DNA of 18,597 nt from Psychroflexus sp. (GCA_003565575.1 PXBV01000210.1:1-18597); one strand, 5' to 3'. Positions 1 through 7,483 are shown, numbered from the stretch's first letter. The notes: generated by a model not told the origin, from the sequence alone. Numbers and translations are program-made.

Positions 1-491
1 CCTTTCATTAAAGCGACGTGACCTGGAAAACTACAGATAAAGTCATAGTTTCCTTTTTCTGGAGCGTCAAAAGTGATTTCTGTTTTTTCTCCTCCACCAA
101 GCATTTTGGTATGAACAATAATAGCATCACTCCCTTCTGGGATGTAATCGTTTTCCTTATAATCTACAGCTTCTTGTCCAAATTCTTGGACGTTGGTGCC
201 TTGCTTAAGGAGAACAAAATTGTGTCCCATAGTTTCTTTAGACATTTTACCAACATGCTCTAAAGTTAAAACCACTTTATCTCCAGCGGTAACCCTAATT
301 TCGCTTTTATTAAATTTCATTTGGTCACTGCCTGTCAAGTAAACTTTGGTAACCCCTTCTTCTTTCTCTTCTTTAGCTGTTTCTGTTTTGTTGAGTTTTA
401 AAGAATTATCTTTTTTCTCTTCTTTTTTTGCATCTCCACCACAACTTGCTAATAGTGCAACGGTTAGCAGTGACATTAGTATCTTTTTCAT
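1..491 (-). CDS. azu: Azurin, lipoprotein form (C-terminal end cut by window edge)
   Basis: Type I blue copper protein, a small periplasmic or membrane-tethered single-electron carrier. Reading from the ATG at 491, 163 full codons run off the window start with no stop. Residues 1-17 are a lipoprotein signal: MKK, a hydrophobic stretch, then L-A-S-C with Cys17 as the likely lipidated residue. Residues 18-46 form a Lys/Glu-rich linker. The cupredoxin domain follows, with all four azurin copper ligands: His90 in MGHNFVL, then Cys153, His158 and Met162 in the C-x4-H-x3-M pattern (CSFPGHVALM). Family azurins end soon after the Met-Lys-Gly seen here, so very little is missing. The start lies 21 bases behind the gltA stop with no terminator between, so co-transcription with gltA is likely (inference). 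Its redox partner cannot be told from the sequence; terminal oxidases, cytochrome c peroxidase and denitrification enzymes are family possibilities. Confidence 0.93.
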   Translation of the reverse strand, partial: MKKILMSLLTVALLASCGGDAKKEEKKDNSLKLNKTETAKEEKEEGVTKVYLTGSDQMKFNKSEIRVTAGDKVVLTLEHVGKMSKETMGHNFVLLKQGTNVQEFGQEAVDYKENDYIPEGSDAIIVHTKMLGGGEKTEITFDAPEKGNYDFICSFPGHVALMK

Positions 492-512
492 AAGCTTTCC
501 TTTAAATTTAAA

Positions 513-1793
513 TTATCGTTTTTCTAAGGGAACTAACTCTCTGTGAGTTGGTCCTGTGTAGACTTGTCTAGGTCTTCCAATTGGCTCTTTTTGAAGGCGC
601 ATTTCTCTCCATTGAGCAATCCATCCAGGTAGTCTACCTAATGCAAACATTACTGTAAACATATTGGTTGGAATCTCTAAGGCTCTATAAATAATTCCAG
701 AATAAAAATCTACATTAGGGTATAGCTTTCTTTTTACGAAATAATCATCTTCAAGTGCTTCTTTTTCAAGACCTTTTGCTATATCTAAAACAGGATCTTG
801 CACACCTAAGTTTCCTAAAACCTCATCAGCAGATTTTTTAATGATTTTTGCGCGAGGATCAAAGTTTTTATAAACTCTATGTCCAAATCCCATTAATCTA
901 AAAGGATCATTTTTATCTTTAGCCTTAGCCATGTATTTTTTAGTATCACCACCATCTTCCTTAATTGCTTCAAGCATATCAATAACAGCTTGATTAGCAC
1001 CTCCATGGAGTGGCCCCCATAACGCAGAAACTCCAGCAGCAATTGAAGCAAATAAACCAGCATGAGATGAACCTACAATTCTTACAGTTGATGTAGAACA
1101 ATTCTGTTCGTGGTCTGCGTGAAGGATAAGTAATTTGTTTAAGGCAGATGAGACAATAGGGTCAACTTTATAATCTTGATTTGGCTTTTTAAACATCATC
1201 TTAAGAATGTTTTCAACATAGCCTAAACTATCATCACCATAGTCAAAAGGCTGCCCTTTTGATTTCCTTAAAGCCCATGCACAAATAACAGGGAACTTAG
1301 CCAGCAATTTTACTATAGCTTGATACATGTCCTCTTTTGATTCTACATTTACAGAAGAGGGATTAAACGCGATTAAAGCACTTGTCAGAGATGATACCAC
1401 TCCCATAGGATGAGCAGTTTTTGGAAACCCATCTAAAATTTTTTTTACTTCTTCGTCTACGTGAGATTCACTTTTTATATCAGAATGAAATTGATCTAAT
1501 TCGGATTGTGATGGTAAATCTCCGAATATCAAAAGATAAGCTACTTCAAGAAAAGATGCTTTTTCAGCTAAATCTTCGATAGCGTAGCCTCTGTATCTTA
1601 AAACTCCTTTTTCACCATCTAAAAAAGTTATAGCACTTTCACAAGATCCAGTATTTTTGAATCCTCTATCCAAGGTAATTAATCCCTCTGTAGATCCTCT
1701 TAATTTCGAAATATCTATTGCATATTCATTTTCACTTCCTTTAATAACTGGAAAAGAGTAATCCTTTCCATCAAAATTTATTTTAGCCTCCAT
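513..1793 (-). CDS. gltA: Citrate synthase (type II, bacterial hexameric-like)
   Basis: Condenses acetyl-CoA and oxaloacetate to citrate, the first step of the TCA cycle, in the cytoplasm. The 426-residue length matches the bacterial GltA group. The catalytic triad is visible: His263 in PLHGGANQA, His305 in GFGHRVYK and Asp362 in NVDFYSG, equivalent to E. coli His264, His305 and Asp362. The HADHEQNCSTS segment at 225-235 is a family hallmark. The N-terminal beta-rich region (about residues 1-60) is the part that carries NADH control in enterobacterial type II enzymes; whether NADH inhibits this one cannot be told. The gene has its own -7 box at 1823-1830, just downstream of the eno terminator, and is followed closely by the azurin gene. 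Confidence 0.98.
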   Translation of the reverse strand: MEAKINFDGKDYSFPVIKGSENEYAIDISKLRGSTEGLITLDRGFKNTGSCESAITFLDGEKGVLRYRGYAIEDLAEKASFLEVAYLLIFGDLPSQSELDQFHSDIKSESHVDEEVKKILDGFPKTAHPMGVVSSLTSALIAFNPSSVNVESKEDMYQAIVKLLAKFPVICAWALRKSKGQPFDYGDDSLGYVENILKMMFKKPNQDYKVDPIVSSALNKLLILHADHEQNCSTSTVRIVGSSHAGLFASIAAGVSALWGPLHGGANQAVIDMLEAIKEDGGDTKKYMAKAKDKNDPFRLMGFGHRVYKNFDPRAKIIKKSADEVLGNLGVQDPVLDIAKGLEKEALEDDYFVKRKLYPNVDFYSGIIYRALEIPTNMFTVMFALGRLPGWIAQWREMRLQKEPIGRPRQVYTGPTHRELVPLEKR

Positions 1794-1822
1794 ATATGTG
1801 TTATGTTATTTTTGTTGTGTTC

Positions 1823-1830
1823 CAAATTTA
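1823..1830 (-). promoter_or_regulatory. gltA promoter, Bacteroidota-type -7 box
   Basis: On the minus strand this reads TAAATTTG, an exact match to the Bacteroidota -7 consensus TAnnTTTG. It lies 29 bases before the gltA ATG. No clear TTG is found at the -33 position, which falls in the T-tract of the eno terminator. The box sits inside a longer motif shared with eno (1825-1843). Confidence 0.55.
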
Positions 1831-1844
1831 CAAAAAACCGTGTT

Positions 1845-1886
1845 AAAAAAGCGTTAACGAACTGCATCTAGCACCCATTAACGCTT
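1845..1886 (-). terminator. Intrinsic terminator downstream of eno
   Basis: On the minus strand, the 9-base arm AAGCGTTAA (1886-1878) pairs perfectly with TTAACGCTT (1857-1849), with a 20-base loop. The 3' arm runs into a T-tract (1850-1845). It lies 34 bases after the eno stop and directly before the gltA promoter, so it should separate the two transcripts. The large loop is unusual for an intrinsic terminator. Confidence 0.7.
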
Positions 1887-1919
1887 AAGTTTAAGTTAAT
1901 TTAATAAGAATAAAAATAT

Positions 1920-3212
1920 TTATTTTTTTATCTTGAAAGCATCCAATTTTGGGAAGTAAGCATTATCTCCTAGTTCTTCTTCAATTCTTAATAACTGATT
2001 GTATTTAGCCATACGGTCACTTCTTGAGGCAGAACCAGTCTTGATTTGGCCAGTAGAAAGTGCTACAGCTAAATCTGCAATGGTGTTATCTTCAGTTTCA
2101 CCAGACCTATGAGACATTACAGAAGTATAACCAGCATTATGTGCTAAATTTACAGCTGCAATTGTTTCTGAAAGTGTTCCAATTTGATTTACTTTAATCA
2201 AAATTGAGTTCGCAATAGTATTACTGATTCCTTTTTGTAAACGCTTTACATTGGTAACAAACAAATCATCTCCAACAAGCTGAACTTTATCACCAATTTT
2301 TTCTGTCAAAATTTTCCATCCATCCCAATCATCTTCATCCATACCATCTTCAATAGAAATGATTGGGTATTTTTCTGAAAGTTCAGCTAAATAACTTGCT
2401 TGTTCTTCAGATGACATAGTTTTAGCGCCATCGCCTTCAAACTTTTTATAATTGTATTTTCCATCTTCATAAAACTCTGCAGCTGCACAATCTAAAGCAA
2501 TCATAACTTCGTCACCAAATTTATAGCCTGCATTTTCTACAGCTAATTTAATAGAGTCCAGCGCATCCTCTGTTCCATCTAGTGTTGGAGCAAAACCACC
2601 TTCATCACCTACAGCTGTGCTTAAACCTCTATCCTTAAGCACTTTTTTAAGATGGTGAAAAATCTCAGTTCCCATCTTCAATGCATGAGAAAAACTCTCC
2701 GCTTTTACAGGCATAACCATAAACTCCTGAAAAGCGATTGGAGCATCACTATGAGACCCTCCATTTATGATATTCATCATAGGAATAGGAAGTGTATTAG
2801 TAGAAACTCCACCTATGTATCTATATAAAGGAAGATTCAACTCATTGGCTGCTGCCTTAGCCGCCGCCAATGAAACACCTAAAATGGCATTAGCTCCAAG
2901 CTTAGATTTGTTTTCGGTTCCATCAAGATCAATCATAATTTGATCAATTTCAGACTGTTCAAATACTGAAATGCCAAGTAATTTATCAGCAATGGTTGTG
3001 TTTACATTTTGAACTGCCTTTGAAACGCCTTTACCCATGTAATCTTTACCACCGTCTCTAAGCTCTACAGCTTCATGAACTCCAGTAGAAGCGCCAGAAG
3101 GTACAGCAAACCTTCCTAATGTTCCCATTTCTGTAATTACATCAACCTCTAATGCTGGGTTGCCCCTAGAATCAAATATTTGTCTAGCGTGGATGTCTAA
3201 AATTGCACTCAT
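1920..3212 (-). CDS. eno: Enolase (phosphopyruvate hydratase)
   Basis: Interconverts 2-phosphoglycerate and phosphoenolpyruvate in glycolysis and gluconeogenesis; a cytoplasmic, Mg-dependent dimer. The 430 residues match the family length. The N-terminal domain shows the DSRGNPALEV stretch (14-23) and the mobile-loop region SGASTG (39-44). The catalytic acid is Glu204 in GDEGGFAP, the catalytic base Lys340 in LIKVNQIGTLSE, and His368 lies in SHRSGETED. Metal ligands are Asp241, Glu288 and Asp315. Transcribed alone from the promoter region at 3245-3252, with a terminator after the stop. No oddities in the protein. Confidence 0.99.
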   Translation of the reverse strand: MSAILDIHARQIFDSRGNPALEVDVITEMGTLGRFAVPSGASTGVHEAVELRDGGKDYMGKGVSKAVQNVNTTIADKLLGISVFEQSEIDQIMIDLDGTENKSKLGANAILGVSLAAAKAAANELNLPLYRYIGGVSTNTLPIPMMNIINGGSHSDAPIAFQEFMVMPVKAESFSHALKMGTEIFHHLKKVLKDRGLSTAVGDEGGFAPTLDGTEDALDSIKLAVENAGYKFGDEVMIALDCAAAEFYEDGKYNYKKFEGDGAKTMSSEEQASYLAELSEKYPIISIEDGMDEDDWDGWKILTEKIGDKVQLVGDDLFVTNVKRLQKGISNTIANSILIKVNQIGTLSETIAAVNLAHNAGYTSVMSHRSGETEDNTIADLAVALSTGQIKTGSASRSDRMAKYNQLLRIEEELGDNAYFPKLDAFKIKK

Positions 3213-3520
3213 TTTTATTATAATTTAATGTTCGATGCAATTTACAAAAATAAACCGTGTATGTCTCAATTTTAAAAATTGGTTAAGTTTCTAAATCGTT
3301 TTAGCTAATTAAAAATCAAACACATAAGAAAGCACCACTTTATATCACTCTAATTTATCGCCCACCTAACCATCATAAAACGTGACCTAACATATGATTT
3401 TTAATAAACTTAATTGCTGATTTCCTTATAAGGTTGGTATTAAAACTGAAAATATGATATCAATCTAAAACCAGAACTTAAGTTTTCTCGTAAGTAAATC
3501 AAACATAAAAATTATATACC
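3213..3520. other. Divergent intergenic region between eno and the fasciclin gene
   Basis: 308 bases without a gene. The eno-proximal part carries the eno promoter. On the plus strand no exact TAnnTTTG is found; the nearest is TAAGTTTT at 3479-3486, 34 bases before the fasciclin ATG, without a TTG at a fitting distance. An 11-base inverted repeat, ATTAAAAATCA at 3308-3318 and TGATTTTTAAT at 3395-3405, encloses 76 bases; being AT-rich it may be chance. No tRNA, small ORF with a family signature, or mobile-element end was recognised. Confidence 0.6.
3245..3252 (-). promoter_or_regulatory. eno promoter, Bacteroidota-type -7 box
   Basis: The minus strand reads TATTTTTG, a match to TAnnTTTG, 32 bases before the eno ATG. 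A TTG lies 14 bases upstream of it, shorter than the usual -33/-7 spacing, so the -33 element is uncertain. It overlaps the motif shared with the gltA upstream region (3239-3260). Confidence 0.5.
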
Positions 3521-4066
3521 ATGAAAAATTTAAAAATGAAAATTGTTTTCGCATTGGCAATCTTGACATCAACCTTTTGCTTAGGGAAAAATAAAATGGT
3601 TGGCGGCGCAGAAATGTATCCCACAAAGACTATAGTACAGAACGCCTTAAACTCTAAGGATCACACCACCTTAGTTGCGGCTGTAAAAGCATCAGAATTA
3701 GTAGAAGCATTATCTAGCGAAGGGCCATTTACTGTATTTGCACCCGTAAATAGTGCCTTTGAAGCACTGCCAGAAGGTACAGTTGAAACTTTACTCAAGC
3801 CTGAAAATAAAGAGCAACTGCAGGCGGTGTTAACATACCATGTAATATCAGGCAAATTGAATGCAAAGGATGTTGTATCTGCAATCAAAAAAGGTGGTGG
3901 CAAAGCAGAACTTAAAACGCTAAGCGGCGGTGTGATTACCTTAATGCTAGATGGCGATAAAGTTCAAATAAAAGACTCTAAGTCAAATATTTCCACCGTA
4001 ACTATTGCTGATGTTGAACAATCCAATGGGGTCATCCATGTAATTGACCATGTACTTTTACCTTAA
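3521..4066 (+). CDS. Secreted FAS1/fasciclin-domain protein
   Basis: A 181-residue exported protein with one FAS1 domain. Residues 1-22 form a signal peptide (MKNLKMK then a hydrophobic stretch). A cysteine at 20 lies near its end, but the preceding T-F fits a lipobox poorly. The FAS1 domain covers about 36-181 with its three landmarks: the H1 motif FTVFAPVNSAF (70-80), the YH motif (Tyr106-His107) and the H2 motif VIHVIDHVLLP (171-181). Single-domain bacterial FAS1 proteins are mostly linked to adhesion or surface matrix; the ligand cannot be read from sequence. It is the only complete gene here on the plus strand, set between carA and eno. GC looks slightly higher than in its neighbours (about 42% in one 60-base sample), which could fit later acquisition, but this is weak. 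It ends at a terminator shared with carA. Confidence 0.93.
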   Translation: MKNLKMKIVFALAILTSTFCLGKNKMVGGAEMYPTKTIVQNALNSKDHTTLVAAVKASELVEALSSEGPFTVFAPVNSAFEALPEGTVETLLKPENKEQLQAVLTYHVISGKLNAKDVVSAIKKGGGKAELKTLSGGVITLMLDGDKVQIKDSKSNISTVTIADVEQSNGVIHVIDHVLLP

Positions 4067-4082
4067 TTAAAAGCACTAATAA

Positions 4083-4108
4083 AAAAAGTGGGGTAAAACC
4101 CACTTTTT
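4083..4108. terminator. Bidirectional terminator between the fasciclin gene and carA
   Basis: A 10-base perfect stem, AAAAAGTGGG (4083-4092) with CCCACTTTTT (4099-4108), closes a 6-base loop. The T-run on the plus strand and the mirrored T-run on the minus strand let it work in both directions. It lies 17 bases after the fasciclin stop and 2 bases after the carA stop, where the two genes converge. Confidence 0.88.
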
Positions 4109-4109
4109 C

Positions 4110-5228
4110 TTATGCCTTTTGTTTATGTTTAGACATCATTTCATAAAAATCATCAAACAAATAGGTGGCATCATTGGGTCCAGGGCCTGCTTCAGGGTGA
4201 TATTGTACTGAAAAACAAGGTTTATTAATAAGACTTATGCCAGCCACAGAATTATCATTCAGATGTATATGAGTTATTTCAACTAAATCATTTGATAAAG
4301 TTGATTCTTTATCAATCGTAAATCCATGGTTTTGTGAAGTTATTTCACTTTTTCCTGTTTTTAGGTTCTGAATGGGGTGATTAATTCCTCTATGGCCATT
4401 ATGCATTTTTAAGGTTGGAATTCCAACCGATAAGGCAATGATTTGATGTCCTAGACAAATTCCAAATGTGGGAATCTCATAATCAATGCATTTTTTCGCT
4501 AAATCAATTACAGACTCTAAAGGCTCAGGGTCTCCAGGGCCATTAGAAATTAAAATCCCTGTAGGATTCCATTTTAACAAGTCTTCAAAAGTGGAATTGT
4601 ATGGGAAAACTTTTAAAAAGCCACCCCGCTCAGTGAGTCTTCTTAAGATATTTTGTTTGACTCCTAAATCTAAAACAGCGATTCTATGTTCAGACAATTT
4701 ATCTCCTAAGGTATAGGCTTTTTGAGTAGAAACTCTTGAAGCCAACTCAAGACCTTTCATTGATGGATGTGACTTCAATTGAGACTGCAAAGCATTTAAA
4801 TCTTCAATTTCTGTTGACATAATAGCGTTCATGGCACCATTTTTTCTGATATGAGAAACAAGAGCTCTAGTGTCTACATCAAAAATTACGGGCAATTGTG
4901 CATCAATTAAGAAATCTTCTAAAGTCCCGTGGGCATTAGCACGAGATGGTGAAAAGGAAAAGTTTTTACAAATCAAGCCAGATATTTTTACAGAATTAGA
5001 TTCACTTTCTTCAGAGTTGATGCCATAATTTCCAATATGAGCATTGGTTGTTACCATAATTTGACCAAAGTAGGATGGATCTGTAAATATTTCTTGGTAG
5101 CCAGTCATCCCAGTATTAAAACAGATTTCTCCTAATTTATTAGTTAGAAATGGTTTTGTAGCCTTACCATAAAACACTGTACCGTCTTCAAGCATAAGCA
5201 CTGCAGGGATTTTTTGATTGTATTTCAT
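4110..5228 (-). CDS. carA: Carbamoyl-phosphate synthase, small (glutaminase) subunit
   Basis: Hydrolyses glutamine and passes ammonia to the large subunit CarB, giving carbamoyl phosphate for pyrimidine and arginine synthesis. The N-terminal CPSase small-chain domain (about 1-150) has the expected FNTGMTGYQE segment (37-46). The class I glutamine amidotransferase domain (about 180-365) has the oxyanion motif NGPGDPEP (229-236), nucleophile Cys258 in GICLGHQ, and His344/Glu346 in QYHPEAGPGP. These match E. coli Cys269, His353 and Glu355. The 372-residue length is normal. carB is not in the window. A terminator separates it from rplQ; upstream, TATATTTA at 5278-5271 is a one-mismatch -7 box, so the promoter is not settled. 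Confidence 0.98.
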   Translation of the reverse strand: MKYNQKIPAVLMLEDGTVFYGKATKPFLTNKLGEICFNTGMTGYQEIFTDPSYFGQIMVTTNAHIGNYGINSEESESNSVKISGLICKNFSFSPSRANAHGTLEDFLIDAQLPVIFDVDTRALVSHIRKNGAMNAIMSTEIEDLNALQSQLKSHPSMKGLELASRVSTQKAYTLGDKLSEHRIAVLDLGVKQNILRRLTERGGFLKVFPYNSTFEDLLKWNPTGILISNGPGDPEPLESVIDLAKKCIDYEIPTFGICLGHQIIALSVGIPTLKMHNGHRGINHPIQNLKTGKSEITSQNHGFTIDKESTLSNDLVEITHIHLNDNSVAGISLINKPCFSVQYHPEAGPGPNDATYLFDDFYEMMSKHKQKA

Positions 5229-5277
5229 CTGTATTTATTAATTATGAAAGTCCTTACTATAATTAGTGTATAAATAT

Positions 5278-5314
5278 AAAAAAAGGGATAAACTAGTGAA
5301 AGTTTACCCCTTTT
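5278..5314 (-). terminator. Intrinsic terminator after rplQ (end of the ribosomal protein array)
   Basis: On the minus strand a 14-base stem forms between AAAAGGGGTAAACT (5314-5301) and AGTTTATCCCTTTT (5294-5281), with one G-T pair and a 6-base loop, followed by a run of seven T (5284-5278, part of it in the stem). It starts 19 bases after the rplQ stop and marks the likely 3' end of the S10-spc-alpha transcript before carA. Confidence 0.9.
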
Positions 5315-5333
5315 AATATTAAATAAATTCGTA

Positions 5334-5816
5334 TTAAGCCTCATCTGATTTAACTTCAGTGTCATTAGAAGTATCAACTTGATCCTCAGTCTTAACTTTC
5401 TTACCAGCTCTTCTGGTAGATTTTTTCTTGGCTTGTTTCTTGCCAGGAGTGTAAACATCATTGAAATCAACAAGTTCTATCATTGCCATCTCTGCGGCAT
5501 CTCCAAGTCTGTTACCAAGTTTAATTACACGAGTGTAACCTCCTGGTCGATCTCCCACTTTAGGAGCAACTTCTCTAAAGAGTTCAGCTACCATATACTT
5601 ATCCTTAAGCTTAGAAAACACCAATCTGCGGTTGTGTGTGGTATCTAGCTTAGATTTAGTAATCAAGGGCTCAATAAAAACCCTTAAGGCTTTAGCTTTA
5701 GCTAAAGTAGTGTTGATTCTTTTATGTTCAATTAGGGAACAAGCCATGTTAGAAAGCATTGCTTTTCTGTGTGAGGACGTTCTCCCTAGGTGATTAAATT
5801 TCTTTCTATGTCTCAT
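5334..5816 (-). CDS. rplQ: 50S ribosomal protein L17 (bL17) with C-terminal extension
   Basis: Large-subunit protein near the exit of the peptide tunnel. The L17 core starts MRHRKKFNHLGRTSSHRKAM and ends near residue 122 with GDAAEMAMIELV. Another 35 or so residues follow: first a Lys/Arg-rich stretch (about 128-142, KKQAKKKSTRRAGKK), then an acidic tail (about 144-160) rich in Asp, Glu, Ser and Thr. Proteobacterial L17 is about 127 residues, so at 160 this is longer. Such tails are common in Bacteroidota and look disordered. Last gene of the alpha cluster, 27 bases behind rpoA. Confidence 0.97.
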   Translation of the reverse strand: MRHRKKFNHLGRTSSHRKAMLSNMACSLIEHKRINTTLAKAKALRVFIEPLITKSKLDTTHNRRLVFSKLKDKYMVAELFREVAPKVGDRPGGYTRVIKLGNRLGDAAEMAMIELVDFNDVYTPGKKQAKKKSTRRAGKKVKTEDQVDTSNDTEVKSDEA

Positions 5817-5843
5817 AATTAAAGTATTTTGAGCTTAACAAAG

Positions 5844-6836
5844 CTAGTCTTTGTCAAGTTTATATTTAGAGAGGTCCATTCCAAAATCAAGACCTTTATT
5901 TTCTACGAGTTCTTCTAGTTCTGTAAGTGACTTTTTACCAAAGTTTCTAAACTTCATGAGGTCGCTTTTGTTATGCGAAACCAAATCTCCTAAGGTTTCA
6001 ACTTCAGCAGCTTTCAAACAGTTAAGAGCTCTAACAGATAGGTCTAAATCTACAAGTTTAGTTTTCAGCAGTTGTCTCATGTGTAAAGATTCCTCATCGT
6101 AAGTTTCGGCTTGAGACATTTCTTCGGTTTCTAATGTTATTCTCTCATCAGAAAACAACATGAAATGATGAATTAAAGTCTTAGCTGCTTCAGTAAGAGC
6201 GTCTTTTGGGTGAATTGAGCCATCGCCACTAATTTCGAAAACAAGCTTTTCATAATCTGTCTTTTGCTCTACCCTAAAGTTTTCAATGCTATACTTTACG
6301 TTTTTGATTGGAGTAAACACAGAATCAGTAAAAATTGTACCAATAGGAGCTTTAGCTGTTTTATTTTCTTCAGCAGGAACATAACCCCTTCCCTTTTGTA
6401 TATTAAGCTCAAGGTTAAGAGAAACTTTTTTATCCATGGTACATATTTCTAAATCAGGATTCAAAATATCAAAACCTGTGAGGTATTTTTGAAAATCACC
6501 TGCAGTCATTTTTTCGTTACCAGAAAAAGAAATAGAAACCGTTTCATTGTCAACATCTTCTGCTCTCTTTTTAAATCTGATTTGTTTTAGATTTAAAATG
6601 ATTTCTGTAACATCTTCAACAACTCCTTCTATAGAAGAAAACTCATGATCTACACCTTCTATCCTTACAGAAGTGATTGCAAAACCTTCCAATGAAGAAA
6701 GAAGCACTCTTCGCAAAGCGTTACCTACTGTTAAACCGTATCCTGGTTCCAATGGTCTAAATTCGAAAGTGCCCTCAAAATCGGTTGATTCGATCATGAT
6801 AACTTTATCGGGCTTTTGAAAATTAAATAATGCCAT
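5844..6836 (-). CDS. rpoA: DNA-directed RNA polymerase, alpha subunit
   Basis: Scaffold subunit of RNA polymerase; the dimer nucleates beta and beta' assembly and its C-terminal domain contacts UP elements and activators. The N-terminal domain (about 1-235) shows EPGYGLTVGNALRRVLLSS (30-48), the core dimer and assembly motif. An acidic linker (about 235-251) leads to the C-terminal domain (about 252-325), where Arg269 in LSVRALNCL corresponds to the E. coli DNA-contact Arg265, followed by helix-hairpin-helix NFGKKSLTEL (298-307). 330 residues is the usual length. It lies 21 bases behind rpsD and 27 before rplQ. Confidence 0.99.
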   Translation of the reverse strand: MALFNFQKPDKVIMIESTDFEGTFEFRPLEPGYGLTVGNALRRVLLSSLEGFAITSVRIEGVDHEFSSIEGVVEDVTEIILNLKQIRFKKRAEDVDNETVSISFSGNEKMTAGDFQKYLTGFDILNPDLEICTMDKKVSLNLELNIQKGRGYVPAEENKTAKAPIGTIFTDSVFTPIKNVKYSIENFRVEQKTDYEKLVFEISGDGSIHPKDALTEAAKTLIHHFMLFSDERITLETEEMSQAETYDEESLHMRQLLKTKLVDLDLSVRALNCLKAAEVETLGDLVSHNKSDLMKFRNFGKKSLTELEELVENKGLDFGMDLSKYKLDKD

Positions 6837-6857
6837 AAATTTGAGTGTTGTCAGTTA

Positions 6858-7463
6858 TTATTTAGAGTACAATTCAACTATAAATTGCTCATTGATTTTC
6901 TCAGGAATTTGAGAACGTTCTGGAACTTTCACAAAAGTACCTTGCATTTTTTCACTATTCCAAGACATCCATTCAAAAACAGATTTGTTGTTTGAAAGTG
7001 ATTCTTGGATAACATTTAGAGATTTTGATTTTTCTCTAATTCCAACAACATCGTTAGGTTTAATTTGGTAAGAAGGTATATTTACAAGCTCTCCATTGAC
7101 GGTAATATGCTTGTGAGAAACTAGTTGTCTTGCTGCGCTTCTAGAAGGTGCAATACCAAGTCTGAAAACGACATTATCTAATCTTGATTCACACAATTGT
7201 AATAAAATCTCACCTGTGATTCCATTAGATCTGTTTGCTTTGTTAAACATATTACGGAATTGCTTTTCTAAAATACCATAGGTATATTTAGCTTTTTGCT
7301 TTTCCATGAGCTGCACAGCATATTCAGATTTTTTTCCTCGTCTCCTGTTATTTCCATGTTGACCAGGAGGATAATTTCTTTTTTCGAAAGACTTGTCATC
7401 ACCAAATATGGATTCTCCAAACTTTCTTGCTATTTTGGTTTTAGGACCGGTATATCTTGCCAT
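6858..7463 (-). CDS. rpsD: 30S ribosomal protein S4 (uS4), zinc-free form
   Basis: Primary 16S rRNA binder that starts 30S body assembly. 201 residues. The N-terminal region has YPPGQHG (31-37) but none of the cysteines that bind zinc in S4 of, for example, Thermus, so this is the zinc-independent type. The S4 RNA-binding domain spans about 92-155 (ESRLDNVVFRLG, then SHKHITVNGELVNIP). S4 is the autogenous repressor of the alpha operon in E. coli and of rpsD in Bacillus subtilis. The 69-base gap upstream, the longest in this array, holds a possible hairpin (7484-7518). Confidence 0.98.
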   Translation of the reverse strand: MARYTGPKTKIARKFGESIFGDDKSFEKRNYPPGQHGNNRRRGKKSEYAVQLMEKQKAKYTYGILEKQFRNMFNKANRSNGITGEILLQLCESRLDNVVFRLGIAPSRSAARQLVSHKHITVNGELVNIPSYQIKPNDVVGIREKSKSLNVIQESLSNNKSVFEWMSWNSEKMQGTFVKVPERSQIPEKINEQFIVELYSK

Positions 7464-7483
7464 TGTTTTGTTTTTGTTAATTT

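Noticed and set aside
18..263. Plus-strand open frame of about 80 codons
   Set aside because: Antisense to the azurin domain, with no family features; the minus-strand azurin reading is decisive.
3308..3405. 11-base inverted repeat enclosing 76 bases in the eno/fasciclin gap, considered as a small mobile element
   Set aside because: AT-rich arms, no target-site duplication and no coding content; likely chance in AT-rich DNA.
3479..3486. TAAGTTTT as a fasciclin promoter
   Set aside because: One mismatch to TAnnTTTG at the important G and no TTG at the right distance; not enough for a promoter call.
3661..3903. Minus-strand open frame inside the fasciclin gene
   Set aside because: Mirror of a well-conserved FAS1 coding region; no independent start context or family match.
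5225..5473. Minus-strand open frame covering the end of rplQ and the carA leader
   Set aside because: Out of frame with rplQ and runs through the strong terminator at 5278-5314; composition is that of a shadow frame.
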